In this document: positions 51,914 to 63,999 of the stretch, piece after piece | Numbering within the stretch: position 1 is the stretch's first letter | Layout: each line of letters opens with the position of its first letter | Notes under the pieces: model-generated | Databases searched by the model: none | The model's input: the letters and a program-made list of their open reading frames with translations, nothing else | Told to the model about the DNA's origin: nothing | Translations under genes and position numbers: made by a program | Source: Bretschneidera sinensis | Taxonomy: Eukaryota; Streptophyta; Magnoliopsida; Brassicales; Akaniaceae | NCBI GenBank assembly: GCA_023935145.1 | Contig: CM043698.1 | Span: forward strand, 143,758,001-143,822,000 | Length of the DNA stretch: 64,000 nucleotides | Reading direction: 5' to 3'

Positions 51914-54542
51914 GCGTGTTCGATCCACGCTCACCGCATTTTTTCTTGAGTTTATGAAATCAATGTCAAACGGTGACGTTTTGCAGTTCAAAGAACCTTT
52001 TACCTTCATGTGAAGGAAGCGACACCGTTTTCTTTACTTTCGACGAAAATTAAAAGTTTATTTATTTTTACTCGATGAAATTATGAAACCAAAGAAAGTA
52101 TACCTGCATTTTTATAAAAATTTTACGTATCATTTCCAATGAGATTAAATGACTTAATCTCCCAAACCTTTATTTCCACTTTGTTTTTATTATTTGTGAT
52201 TAAATCAAAGGTTTAAATCTTTATAAACACAACTAAGAAATAAAAAAATGAACAATAATAATAATATTTATTAAAATTGCAAAGAAAGTACATAATAGCA
52301 ATTTAGAACATGATATGATATAGATGTTTTTTATTTTTCTAATACTCTAATTTATATTAAAAATATTTAAAAATAAAAACTTTAATTGTAATTTAAAAAG
52401 TTATTTTTCTTTGTAATAATTGCAACCTCTTAACCTAATTGTTACTTTTAAGTCCTCTGTTCAGGAGATTCGGGTTCAATCCTCGTCACTGTTAATGTAC
52501 TGGAAAAAAAAGTTATCATTATATAACTATCAAATAATTTAATTGATAAAATCACTTATCTTAATGCAAGAGATTTGGTATCGAATCTCACTAACACTAA
52601 AGAGGAAAAAGAAAAATAAGAGAATTATCTCAAACCCACTGAACCTTTTATGAACAAATTAAAAAGAAAAAAGAAAAACTTATCTTCCTAATCCCATCTA
52701 TTAAGATGGGGAAGAAATAATTATGAAATTGCAAGAAATATATAACACATTTTCCCCATAACATATAAACATATTTAATATGAGAATCTGACTTTGGTTA
52801 TTTAAAATGTTATTTTTCTTTGTAATAATTGCAACATCTTAACCTAGTGATCATCTCTAAGTCTTCTATTTAGGATATTTAAGTTCAAATATTGTACTAG
52901 AAAAAAAAAAATTTCATCACGTGACTGTCATTTTCTTTTGTAATCACTTATTTTAACAAAAGTGGTCTAACCACGTATAATGAACATATTCTTTACGAAA
53001 CACAAAATAATATCATTCTTAATTTGACCAATTTAAGGTTACATTTCATATTACAATAACCGAATAAATTTGATGTTATCATTGGCATATTCAGAGGATT
53101 TTGTTCAAATCTATGAAAATCTATTAGATATGTGTAAGAATCAAATTCTTATACTATTTAAGAAAAATTTAGTCCATTTTATACTTACGAGTAGAGATCG
53201 AGAAGGGTGAATCTTTCTTCCTTTGATTTCATCTGGCACAACATGCTCAAGTAGCTGTACAACAAAGCTAAGTACTTAGCTATCTGCTGCATGTAAAAAA
53301 AAAAAAAAAAAACTGAGGAACTTAGTAGCAATAAGCTGAATTACTTAATAACTTTGTCCAGGCATCATTTCTCACCATAAGACGAACTTATTAGATTCAT
53401 ATGTGAAAGTCTTACCAAAGTCCATAACATTACTTGGCCGAGTCCAAGACATAAAAAACGCTTTGCTTCCCTGAAAATCTAATTAACCAACAAAGGTGTC
53501 AAATGGCATATATGGTATGGTTATTATAATGGCTTTTGGCTCCATTGGTTTCTTCCAACAGAATAGAAGTTCTGAGAGAAGCTGTACTGAAAAATGCATT
53601 GTAGGCATCACACAGAAAGTGGACCCAATCACTGTGAGTTGTCCAGGACCCAATGTACTTAATAATCTGTCAAAAAGCAAAAAATAGCAGAATCACAACC
53701 CGTAGAAGACTGCATCCTTTAGAATATATAATAGGTGCACTGGGTCCAATTATCGTTGAGAGCAAAGTTTAAGACTTTAAATTGATGCATAAGTATTTCC
53801 AAAGAGGTATTTAAACATACAGGAAGATAAAGAAGACATAATAAACATTAAAAAAGACTATAAACAGATTTTCATGATAAGAAACCATATCAACAAATCA
53901 TCATGGTTAATGATCTCCACCCAATAAAAGAAATATCAACACTCTATAACATCATCTCAATGATCTTATGAAGAACACCATCGAAGATGTGAAAAATTAA
54001 CCAATAGTTTGAATAACACTCTAAGTACCATGAACCAAACAGGCTTTATTAAGATAACAGACCAGCAAAAGGGCCAGTCTTATAGAATGCAAGCCCAAGA
54101 GAGTAAAAGATCAACAAAAAACGGAACTGATATGTTAACATCGATTTTAACATTCGAACAGTGCACTAAACGTTGCAACACATAGAAACTCTGTTAGTAA
54201 CCAAACAAGCCATATTTTACTTCTAAAATTATTATAGCGAAATATTGTGAGGTGTCTGAAATTGTATCGGATTTTAAAGTAGGGTGCCAAAAAGTCATTA
54301 GCCCAACAAACAAATAATCTCCACCCAATAAAAGAAACATCAACTTTCTATAATTTTTTAACTAATAGAAGTTTTGAAAAATTAACCAATAGTAACAGAC
54401 AAGAAATAATCAATTTTTCACAACATAAATTATAGTGTAACTGAACACCGACAATAAACAGAAAAGAAAATTTGACACCAAAAACCAATAAAAAAAAAAT
54501 TTTGAAGTTTTATACAAAATCAATACATCACTCACATTTCAA
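51334..54542 (+). repeat. Array unit 17
   Basis: Markers: T at -3, canonical tRNA, ATATA state, A18 (the longest run). It is the only unit pairing T at -3 with ATATA, so it looks recombinant for these two markers. Confidence 0.95.
51866..51938 (+). tRNA. tRNA-Phe (GAA), unit 17, canonical
   Basis: The gene body is canonical, with the T(-3) flank variant. Confidence 0.97.
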
Positions 54543-55079
54543 AGTTGTTTGTATAACCGAAAACAAAAAATAAACACACTAAAAATATCAAAATCAAGCA
54601 AATTAGTAACTCATCAATCAGCAGCACTCTTTCATTGCAACAGGAGTTTCTACTTTGTGCAGGAATTTAATAAAAAGATCTAACTGTCTGTATGGTAGCT
54701 GAGAAAACGCAAGAAAAGGAAACTAGAAAACTCGAATTTTCAATGTCACGACTCACGAGTCGGTTCTAAACTACCTGCTGCGATAAGTTTTCTATGCTTT
54801 AATTTCTTCCTTTTTCTTAGCAACCAAATAGATCATAAGATTAGAGTGCAGAACACTTACAGAGTTTGTTACCCCTGCGGTTGATTAATCCAAGAACGGA
54901 TTTCTTCGCTTAATAGTATCGATGAAAGAAATGACAAAAATGAATTGAAATATTACTCCCAGACCAGATTTTTGAGCGGAGGTTCTGCAGTGAGCATGGT
55001 CTCTTCATTGTTTGGATGGAGTTTCTTTGAATCGTTTGCCTATATATATAGCAAACTATCAACAGAACACAAAAGCGGG

Positions 55080-55122
<43 letters not shown>

Positions 55123-57750
55123 GCGTGTTCGATCCACGCTCACCGCATTTTTTCTTGAGTTTATGAAATCAATGTCAAACGGTGACGTTTTGCAGTTCAA
55201 AGAACCTTTTACCTTCATGTGAAGGAAGCGACACCGTTTTCTTTACTTTCGACGAAAATTAAAAGTTTATTTATTTTTACTCGATGAAATTATGAAACCA
55301 AAGAAAGTATACCTGCATTTTTATAAAAATTTTACGTATCATTTCCAATGAGATTAAATGACTTAATCTCCCAAACCTTTATTTCCACTTTGTTTTTATT
55401 ATTTGTGATTAAATCAAAGGTTTAAATCTTTATAAACACAACTAAGAAATAAAAAAATGAACAATAATAATAATATTTATTAAAATTGCAAAGAAAGTAC
55501 ATAATAGCAATTTAGAACATGATATGATATAGATGTTTTTTATTTTTCTAATACTCTAATTTATATTAAAAATATTTAAAAATAAAAACTTTAATTATAA
55601 TTTAAAAAGTTATTTTTCTTTGTAATAATTGCAACCTCTTAACCTAATTGTTACTTTTAAGTCCTCTGTTCAGGAGATTCGGGTTCAATCCTCGTCACTG
55701 TTAATGTACTGGAAAAAAAAGTTATCATTATATAACTATCAAATAATTTAATTGATAAAATCACTTATCTTAATGCAAGAGATTTGGTATCGAATCTCAC
55801 TAACACTAAAGAGGAAAAAGAAAAATAAGAGAATTATCTCAAACCCACTGAACCTTTTATGAACAAATTAAAAAGAAAAAAGAAAAACTTATCTTCCTAA
55901 TCCCATCTATTAAGATGGGGAAGAAATAATTATGAAATTGCAAGAAATATATAACACATTTTCCCCATAACATATAAACATATTTAATATGAGAATCTGA
56001 CTTTGGTTATTTAAAATGTTATTTTTCTTTGTAATAATTGCAACATCTTAACCTAGTGATCATCTCTAAGTCTTCTATTTAGGATATTTAAGTTCAAATA
56101 TTGTACTAGAAAAAAAAAAATTTCATCACGTGACTGTCATTTTCTTTTGTAATCACTTATTTTAACAAAAGTGGTCTAACCACGTATAATGAACATATTC
56201 TTTACGAAACACAAAATAATATCATTCTTAATTTGACCAATTTAAGGTTACATTTCATATTACAATAACCGAATAAATTTGATGTTATCATTGGCATATT
56301 CAGAGGATTTTGTTCAAATCTATGAAAATCTATTAGATATGTGTAAGAATCAAATTCTTATACTATTTAAGAAAAATTTAGTCCATTTTATACTTACGAG
56401 TAGAGATCGAGAAGGGTGAATCTTTCTTCCTTTGATTTCATCTGGCACAACATGCTCAAGTAGCTGTACAACAAAGCTAAGTACTTAGCTATCTGCTGCA
56501 TGTAAAAAAAAAAAAAAAAACTGAGGAACTTAGTAGCAATAAGCTGAATTACTTAATAACTTTGTCCAGGCATCATTTCTCACCATAAGACGAACTTATT
56601 AGATTCATATGTGAAAGTCTTACCAAAGTCCATAACATTACTTGGCCGAGTCCAAGACATAAAAAACGCTTTGCTTCCCTGAAAATCTAATTAACCAACA
56701 AAGGTGTCAAATGGCATATATGGTATGGTTATTATAATGGCTTTTGGCTCCATTGGTTTCTTCCAACAGAATAGAAGTTCTGAGAGAAGCTGTACTGAAA
56801 AATGCATTGTAGGCATCACACAGAAAGTGGACCCAATCACTGTGAGTTGTCCAGGACCCAATGTACTTAATAATCTGTCAAAAAGCAAAAAATAGCAGAA
56901 TCACAACCCGTAGAAGACTGCATCCTTTAGAATATATAATAGGTGCACTGGGTCCAATTATCGTTGAGAGCAAAGTTTAAGACTTTAAATTGATGCATAA
57001 GTATTTCCAAAGAGGTATTTAAACATACAGGAAGATAAAGAAGACATAATAAACATTAAAAAAGACTATAAACAGATTTTCATGATAAGAAACCATATCA
57101 ACAAATCATCATGGTTAATGATCTCCACCCAATAAAAGAAATATCAACACTCTATAACATCATCTCAATGATCTTATGAAGAACACCATCGAAGATGTGA
57201 AAAATTAACCAATAGTTTGAATAACACTCTAAGTACCATGAACCAAACAGGCTTTATTAAGATAACAGACCAGCAAAAGGGCCAGTCTTATAGAATGCAA
57301 GCCCAAGAGAGTAAAAGATCAACAAAAAACGGAACTGATATGTTAACATCGATTTTAACATTCGAACAGTGCACTAAACGTTGCAACACATAGAAACTCT
57401 GTTAGTAACCAAACAAGCCATATTTTACTTCTAAAATTATTATAGCGAAATATTGTGAGGTGTCTGAAATTGTATCGGATTTTAAAGTAGGGTGCCAAAA
57501 AGTCATTAGCCCAACAAACAAATAATCTCCACCCAATAAAAGAAACATCAACTTTCTATAATTTTTTAACTAATAGAAGTTTTGAAAAATTAACCAATAG
57601 TAACAGACAAGAAATAATCAATTTTTCACAACATAAATTATAGTGTAACTGAACACCGACAATAAACAGAAAAGAAAATTTGACACCAAAAACCAATAAA
57701 AAAAAAATTTTGAAGTTTTATACAAAATCAATACATCACTCACATTTCAA
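54543..57750 (+). repeat. Array unit 18
   Basis: Markers: A at -3, canonical tRNA, ATATA state, A17. A private G-to-A change lies at 55597. Confidence 0.95.
55075..55147 (+). tRNA. tRNA-Phe (GAA), unit 18, canonical
   Basis: Both the gene body and the flank match unit 1. Confidence 0.97.
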
Positions 57751-58287
57751 AGTTGTTTGTATAACCGAAAACAAAAAATAAACACACTAAAAATATCAAA
57801 ATCAAGCAAATTAGTAACTCATCAATCAGCAGCACTCTTTCATTGCAACAGGAGTTTCTACTTTGTGCAGGAATTTAATAAAAAGATCTAACTGTCTGTA
57901 TGGTAGCTGAGAAAACGCAAGAAAAGGAAACTAGAAAACTCGAATTTTCAATGTCACGACTCACGAGTCGGTTCTAAACTACCTGCTGCGATAAGTTTTC
58001 TATGCTTTAATTTCTTCCTTTTTCTTAGCAACCAAATAGATCATAAGATTAGAGTGCAGAACACTTACAGAGTTTGTTACCCCTGCGGTTGATTAATCCA
58101 AGAACGGATTTCTTCGCTTAATAGTATCGATGAAAGAAATGACAAAAATGAATTGAAATATTACTCCCAGACCAGATTTTTGAGCGGAGGTTCTGCAGTG
58201 AGCATGGTCTCTTCATTGTTTGGATGGAGTTTCTTTGAATCGTTTGCCTATATATATAGCAAACTATCAACAGAACACAAAAGCGGG

Positions 58288-58330
<43 letters not shown>

Positions 58331-60958
58331 GCGTGTTCGATCCACGCTCACCGCATTTTTTCTTGAGTTTATGAAATCAATGTCAAACGGTGACGTTTTG
58401 CAGTTCAAAGAACCTTTTACCTTCATGTGAAGGAAGCGACACCGTTTTCTTTACTTTCGACGAAAATTAAAAGTTTATTTATTTTTACTCGATGAAATTA
58501 TGAAACCAAAGAAAGTATACCTGCATTTTTATAAAAATTTTACGTATCATTTCCAATGAGATTAAATGACTTAATCTCCCAAACCTTTATTTCCACTTTG
58601 TTTTTATTATTTGTGATTAAATCAAAGGTTTAAATCTTTATAAACACAACTAAGAAATAAAAAAATGAACAATAATAATAATATTTATTAAAATTGCAAA
58701 GAAAGTACATAATAGCAATTTAGAACATGATATGATATAGATGTTTTTTATTTTTCTAATACTCTAATTTATATTAAAAATATTTAAAAATAAAAACTTT
58801 AATTGTAATTTAAAAAGTTATTTTTCTTTGTAATAATTGCAACCTCTTAACCTAATTGTTACTTTTAAGTCCTCTGTTCAGGAGATTCGGGTTCAATCCT
58901 CGTCACTGTTAATGTACTGGAAAAAAAAGTTATCATTATATAACTATCAAATAATTTAATTGATAAAATCACTTATCTTAATGCAAGAGATTTGGTATCG
59001 AATCTCACTAACACTAAAGAGGAAAAAGAAAAATAAGAGAATTATCTCAAACCCACTGAACCTTTTATGAACAAATTAAAAAGAAAAAAGAAAAACTTAT
59101 CTTCCTAATCCCATCTATTAAGATGGGGAAGAAATAATTATGAAATTGCAAGAAATACATAACACATTTTCCCCATAACATATAAACATATTTAATATGA
59201 GAATCTGACTTTGGTTATTTAAAATGTTATTTTTCTTTGTAATAATTGCAACATCTTAACCTAGTGATCATCTCTAAGTCTTCTATTTAGGATATTTAAG
59301 TTCAAATATTGTACTAGAAAAAAAAAAATTTCATCACGTGACTGTCATTTTCTTTTGTAATCACTTATTTTAACAAAAGTGGTCTAACCACGTATAATGA
59401 ACATATTCTTTACGAAACACAAAATAATATCATTCTTAATTTGACCAATTTAAGGTTACATTTCATATTACAATAACCGAATAAATTTGATGTTATCATT
59501 GGCATATTCAGAGGATTTTGTTCAAATCTATGAAAATCTATTAGATATGTGTAAGAATCAAATTCTTATACTATTTAAGAAAAATTTAGTCCATTTTATA
59601 CTTACGAGTAGAGATCGAGAAGGGTGAATCTTTCTTCCTTTGATTTCATCTGGCACAACATGCTCAAGTAGCTGTACAACAAAGCTAAGTACTTAGCTAT
59701 CTGCTGCATGTAAAAAAAAAAAAAAAAACTGAGGAACTTAGTAGCAATAAGCTGAATTACTTAATAACTTTGTCCAGGCATCATTTCTCACCATAAGACG
59801 AACTTATTAGATTCATATGTGAAAGTCTTACCAAAGTCCATAACATTACTTGGCCGAGTCCAAGACATAAAAAACGCTTTGCTTCCCTGAAAATCTAATT
59901 AACCAACAAAGGTGTCAAATGGCATATATGGTATGGTTATTATAATGGCTTTTGGCTCCATTGGTTTCTTCCAACAGAATAGAAGTTCTGAGAGAAGCTG
60001 TACTGAAAAATGCATTGTAGGCATCACACAGAAAGTGGACCCAATCACTGTGAGTTGTCCAGGACCCAATGTACTTAATAATCTGTCAAAAAGCAAAAAA
60101 TAGCAGAATCACAACCCGTAGAAGACTGCATCCTTTAGAATATATAATAGGTGCACTGGGTCCAATTATCGTTGAGAGCAAAGTTTAAGACTTTAAATTG
60201 ATGCATAAGTATTTCCAAAGAGGTATTTAAACATACAGGAAGATAAAGAAGACATAATAAACATTAAAAAAGACTATAAACAGATTTTCATGATAAGAAA
60301 CCATATCAACAAATCATCATGGTTAATGATCTCCACCCAATAAAAGAAATATCAACACTCTATAACATCATCTCAATGATCTTATGAAGAACACCATCGA
60401 AGATGTGAAAAATTAACCAATAGTTTGAATAACACTCTAAGTACCATGAACCAAACAGGCTTTATTAAGATAACAGACCAGCAAAAGGGCCAGTCTTATA
60501 GAATGCAAGCCCAAGAGAGTAAAAGATCAACAAAAAACGGAACTGATATGTTAACATCGATTTTAACATTCGAACAGTGCACTAAACGTTGCAACACATA
60601 GAAACTCTGTTAGTAACCAAACAAGCCATATTTTACTTCTAAAATTATTATAGCGAAATATTGTGAGGTGTCTGAAATTGTATCGGATTTTAAAGTAGGG
60701 TGCCAAAAAGTCATTAGCCCAACAAACAAATAATCTCCACCCAATAAAAGAAACATCAACTTTCTATAATTTTTTAACTAATAGAAGTTTTGAAAAATTA
60801 ACCAATAGTAACAGACAAGAAATAATCAATTTTTCACAACATAAATTATAGTGTAACTGAACACCGACAATAAACAGAAAAGAAAATTTGACACCAAAAA
60901 CCAATAAAAAAAAAATTTTGAAGTTTTATACAAAATCAATACATCACTCACATTTCAA
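57751..60958 (+). repeat. Array unit 19
   Basis: Markers: A at -3, canonical tRNA, ACATA state, A17. This is the last complete unit. Confidence 0.95.
58283..58355 (+). tRNA. tRNA-Phe (GAA), unit 19, canonical
   Basis: Both the gene body and the flank match unit 1. Confidence 0.97.
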
Positions 60959-61495
60959 AGTTGTTTGTATAACCGAAAACAAAAAATAAACACACTAAAA
61001 ATATCAAAATCAAGCAAATTAGTAACTCATCAATCAGCAGCACTCTTTCATTGCAACAGGAGTTTCTACTTTGTGCAGGAATTTAATAAAAAGATCTAAC
61101 TGTCTGTATGGTAGCTGAGAAAACGCAAGAAAAGGAAACTAGAAAACTCGAATTTTCAATGTCACGACTCACGAGTCGGTTCTAAACTACCTGCTGCGAT
61201 AAGTTTTCTATGCTTTAATTTCTTCCTTTTTCTTAGCAACCAAACAGATCATAAGATTAGAGTGGAGAACACTTTCAGAGTTTGTTACCCCTGCGGTTGA
61301 TTAATCCAAGAATAGATTTCTTCGCTTAATAGTATCGATGAAAGAAATGACAAAAATGAAGTGAAATATTACTCCCAGACCAGATTTTTGAGCGGAGGTT
61401 CTGCCGTGAGCATGGTCTCTTGGTCGTGTGGATGGAGTTTCTTTGAATCGTTTTCCTATATATATAAGAAACTATCAATAGAACACAAAAGCGGG

Positions 61496-61538
<43 letters not shown>

Positions 61539-62923
61539 GCCTGTTCGATCCACGCTCATCGCATTTTTTCTTGAGTTTATGAAATCAATGTCAAATGGTG
61601 ACGTTTTGCAGTTCAAAGAACCTTTTACCTTCATGTGAAGGAAGCGACACCGTTTTCTTTACTTTTGACGAAAATTAAAAGTTTATTTATTTTTACTCTA
61701 TGAAAGTATGAAACCAAAGAAAGTATACCTGCATTTTTATAAAAATTTTACGTATCATTTCCAATGAGATTAAATGACTTAATCTCCCAAAACTTTTTTT
61801 CCACTTTCTTTTTTTTATTTGTGATTAAATCAAAGGTTTAATTCTTTATAAACACAACCAAAAAATAAAAAATGAACAATAATAAAAATATTTATTAAAA
61901 TTGCAAAGAAAGTACATTATAGAAATTTAGAACATGATATGATATGATATAGATGTTCTTTATTTTTCTAATACTCTAATTTATATTAAAAATATTTTAA
62001 AAACTTTAGTTGTAATTTAAAATGTTATTTTTCTTTGTAATAATTGCAAACTCTTAACCTAGTGGTTACTTTTAAGTCATCTGTTTAGGATATTCAGGTT
62101 CAATCCCTTTCTCTGTTAATGTACTAGAAAAAAAAGTTATTGTCATATAACTGTCAGATAATTTAATTGGTAAAATTATTTGTCATCGCACAAAAGATTT
62201 GATATCGAATCTTACTGACACTAAAGAGGAAAAAGAGAAAGGAGAGAATTATCTCTCATTATGAAGCTATAAGCTCAACGAACCTTTTATGAAAAAAAAA
62301 AAAAAAAAAAAAAAAACTTATCTTCCTAATCCAATCTATTAAGATGGGGAAGAAATAATTATGAAATTGAAACAAATATACAAGAAAATGAAAGGATTAA
62401 AGGAATACTTCACTAACAAATTATTCAATGTTCCCTTACAAATTAATATAAACACATTTTTCCCATATAAATATAAACATATTTGATATGAGAATTTGAC
62501 TTTGGTTATTAAAAATGTTATTTTTCTTTGTAATAATTGCAACCTCTTAACCTAGTGATCATCTCTAAATCCTCTCTCTAGGTTATTTAAGTTCAATCTC
62601 CCTCCCTATTATTATACTAGAAAAAAGAAGTTCTCATCATGTGACTGTCATTTTCTTTTGTAATCACTCATTTCAACAAAAGTGGTCCAGCCACGTATGA
62701 TGAACACATTTTTTACGAAATACAGAGTAATATCACTCTTAATTTGACCAATTTAAGGTTACATTTCATATTAAGATAACCGAATAAATTTGATGTTATC
62801 CTTGGCATATTCAAATGTTATAGTTCAAATCTATAAAGATCTATTAGATATGTGTAAGAATCAAATTTTTATTTTATTTAAGAAGAATTTAGTTCATTTT
62901 ATACTTACGAGTTGAGATTGAGA
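60959..62923 (+). repeat. Array unit 20: truncated, diverged edge
   Basis: The unit follows consensus to about 61244, carries the unit-16 type block at 61245-61559, and from 61596 accumulates substitutions and indels absent from other units. Examples are an extra GATAT near 61940, a poly-A expansion near 62292-62317, altered sequence near 62258-62280 and a 70-nt extra segment at 62381-62450. Homology ends near 62923, a few tens of bases into the exon-like block that lies at 1856-1953 of the reference unit. The last third of the unit is missing. This is the expected look of an array edge that escapes homogenisation. Confidence 0.9.
61491..61563 (+). tRNA. tRNA-Phe (GAA), unit 20, G51C + C69T
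   Basis: This edge copy has the same two changes as unit 16 (C at 61541, T at 61559) and the same divergent 5' flank. It keeps the T-run terminator. Confidence 0.9.
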
Positions 62924-63471
62924 TTTGTGAGAAGATAATTGATAAGTCTAAGAGATAAAAAAGAAAGTAAGTGAAAAGTGATAGACTTAAAGTTTTAGCA
63001 ATATGAAAAGCTCCAAGCTTAGACAAGATAAATTTTTTATTTTATTTTTTTGCTTTCATTGTATCAATTATCTAAAGTTGTATATTTCAATATCCAATAA
63101 TGATCATAAGAAAATTTTAATAATTTCTTTCACAGCTTTAGCAATATGGAAAGGTGGGAATGCTCCCAGTATCCATATGAAGAGTAAGTTCACTCTCTCT
63201 TACAAATAATAAGATGAGCAAATAATAAGGATGGGCACATAATAATAATTAAAAGAAAACAATTATTTGAAATAATTAAGAAATCAAAAAGGTGTAAGGT
63301 GTTAAAATGATTATAAACACATGGGGTTTTATATATTTGGATTTAATACATGATAAAAAGAGCTTACAGTGCAAAAGGATGAAAAGTCGGTCTTCAAAGT
63401 TCTCACTTTCTCACTCATTTACATCTTTCAGTCTCTAAACTCACTCTGCCTCAAAATAAAACTTGAATACA
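62924..63471. other. Single-copy AT-rich flank
   Basis: No homology to the array is seen. There is a short near-repeat of TTTAGCAATATGRAAAG at 62994-63010 and 63137-63153. A 68-codon + strand frame at 63003-63209 has low-complexity composition and looks spurious. If the element to the right is a retroelement read on the minus strand, part of this could be its leader or LTR, but no TG...CA ends or primer-binding site could be picked out. Confidence 0.5.
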
Positions 63472-63479
63472 TATTTATA
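63472..63479 (-). promoter_or_regulatory. TATA-like box on the minus strand
   Basis: TATAAATA on the minus strand lies downstream (in minus-strand direction) of the repeat modules at 63535-63706. A TGACG pentamer is at 63489-63493 on the + strand. The order of repeats then TATA fits a promoter reading leftwards. This is inference from motifs only. Confidence 0.35.
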
Positions 63480-63534
63480 GAACATTATTGACGGACTTCA
63501 AAAGTTTGAAATCTGGAATTTTTGAAAAGTAATA

Positions 63535-63706
63535 GATGCACTGTCCAGCATCTTTTGCTTTTTGGAAAAGGAGGGATGCGTTGTCCAGCATCTTTTGTCT
63601 TGACTTCTTGCTTTTTGAAAAGTGGAGATGCGTTGTCCGGTATCTTTTATTTTCTTGTCTTGTCGTCTTGCTTTTTGGAAAGTGGAGATGCGCTGGCGAG
63701 CATCTT
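63535..63706 (-). repeat. Three to four diverged 40-60 bp modules
   Basis: Modules begin at 63535, 63575, 63627 and 63687 (the last partial). Each starts with a variant of GATGCGTTGTCCAGCATC, whose ends GATGC/GCATC are inverted, and the first three end with a CTTTTTGGAAAAG-like tract. They lie between the stop codon of the minus-strand frame and the TATA-like box, where enhancer modules sit in LTRs and pararetroviral promoters. The small + strand frames across them are by-products of the repeats. Confidence 0.7.
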
Positions 63707-63708
63707 TC

Positions 63709-63999
63709 TTACTTTATGTCATATTCATATCCATCATATGGGTCATGAGCGTAATAATCTGGAGGGGTGTTGAGATTGTCGGTGGGAGTCTGGGTACTGT
63801 CCTCATCACTGTCTGATAATTGGGACAATTCTTCAAGGAGCTTCTTCTTTTCTTGTTTTGATAGTTCATTGAGTCCAGGTGATCTTGGTATTTTTTTATC
63901 AATTTTTTCATATTGGAGATTGTCACAAAACCATGTCTTGATAGTATCAAGATTAGAATATGAGCAATTATACTTTGCCCACCATTTGACCTTAAAAAT
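63709..63999 (-). CDS. C-terminal part of a possible retroelement polyprotein
   Basis: An open frame enters from the right edge and runs 96 codons to TAA at 63711-63709, with no ATG needed because the start lies outside. The order of features is a KVKWWAKYN motif, a second Trp-Phe motif (KTWF), a charged Lys/Glu-rich helix-like stretch (KQEKKKLLEELS), an acidic Ser/Asp patch, then a Pro/Tyr/Asp-rich tail ending EYDIK. A Trp-Trp motif with a Lys-rich helix and acidic tail is the kind of C-terminus I associate with plant retroelement or pararetrovirus-like polyproteins, but I cannot name the family. It could also be an ordinary host gene. An overlapping ATG-initiated 78-codon frame is a shadow of this one. 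Confidence 0.45.
   Translation of the reverse strand: MFKVKWWAKYNCSYSNLDTIKTWFCDNLQYEKIDKKIPRSPGLNELSKQEKKKLLEELSQLSDSDEDSTQTPTDNLNTPPDYYAHDPYDGYEYDIK

Larger units (their letters stand above)
1..62923 (+). repeat. Tandem array of ~3.2-kb tRNA-Phe units
   Basis: Nineteen complete head-to-tail units and one truncated unit are visible. Unit-to-unit spacing is 3,208 bp in most cases, with 3,207, 3,209 and 3,217 bp exceptions. The units are near-identical by eye, with a handful of point differences each, and every unit has the same orientation and one tRNA-Phe gene. The length exceptions come mainly from a poly-A run of 16-18 nt, plus one 9-bp duplication. The left end is not seen. The right end decays from about 61,245 and homology is lost near 62,923. 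The near-identity with shared private variants indicates concerted evolution by unequal crossing-over and conversion, as in rDNA-like arrays; this mechanism is inferred. Confidence 0.97.

Noticed and set aside
1..62923. CRISPR-like array
   Set aside because: The repeats are 3.2 kb with no short repeat/spacer structure, and the window is eukaryotic.
63003..63209. 68-codon + strand frame
   Set aside because: Its composition is biased by AT-rich sequence, it shows no recognisable motif, and no supporting signal lies around it.
63522..63816. Three + strand frames of 64-83 codons
   Set aside because: They are by-products of the 40-60 bp repeat modules and of the opposite strand of the minus frame ending at 63709.
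63714..63950. 78-codon ATG-initiated minus-strand frame
   Set aside because: It lies in a different frame from the 96-codon open frame and looks like its shadow; the latter runs to the window edge without stops.
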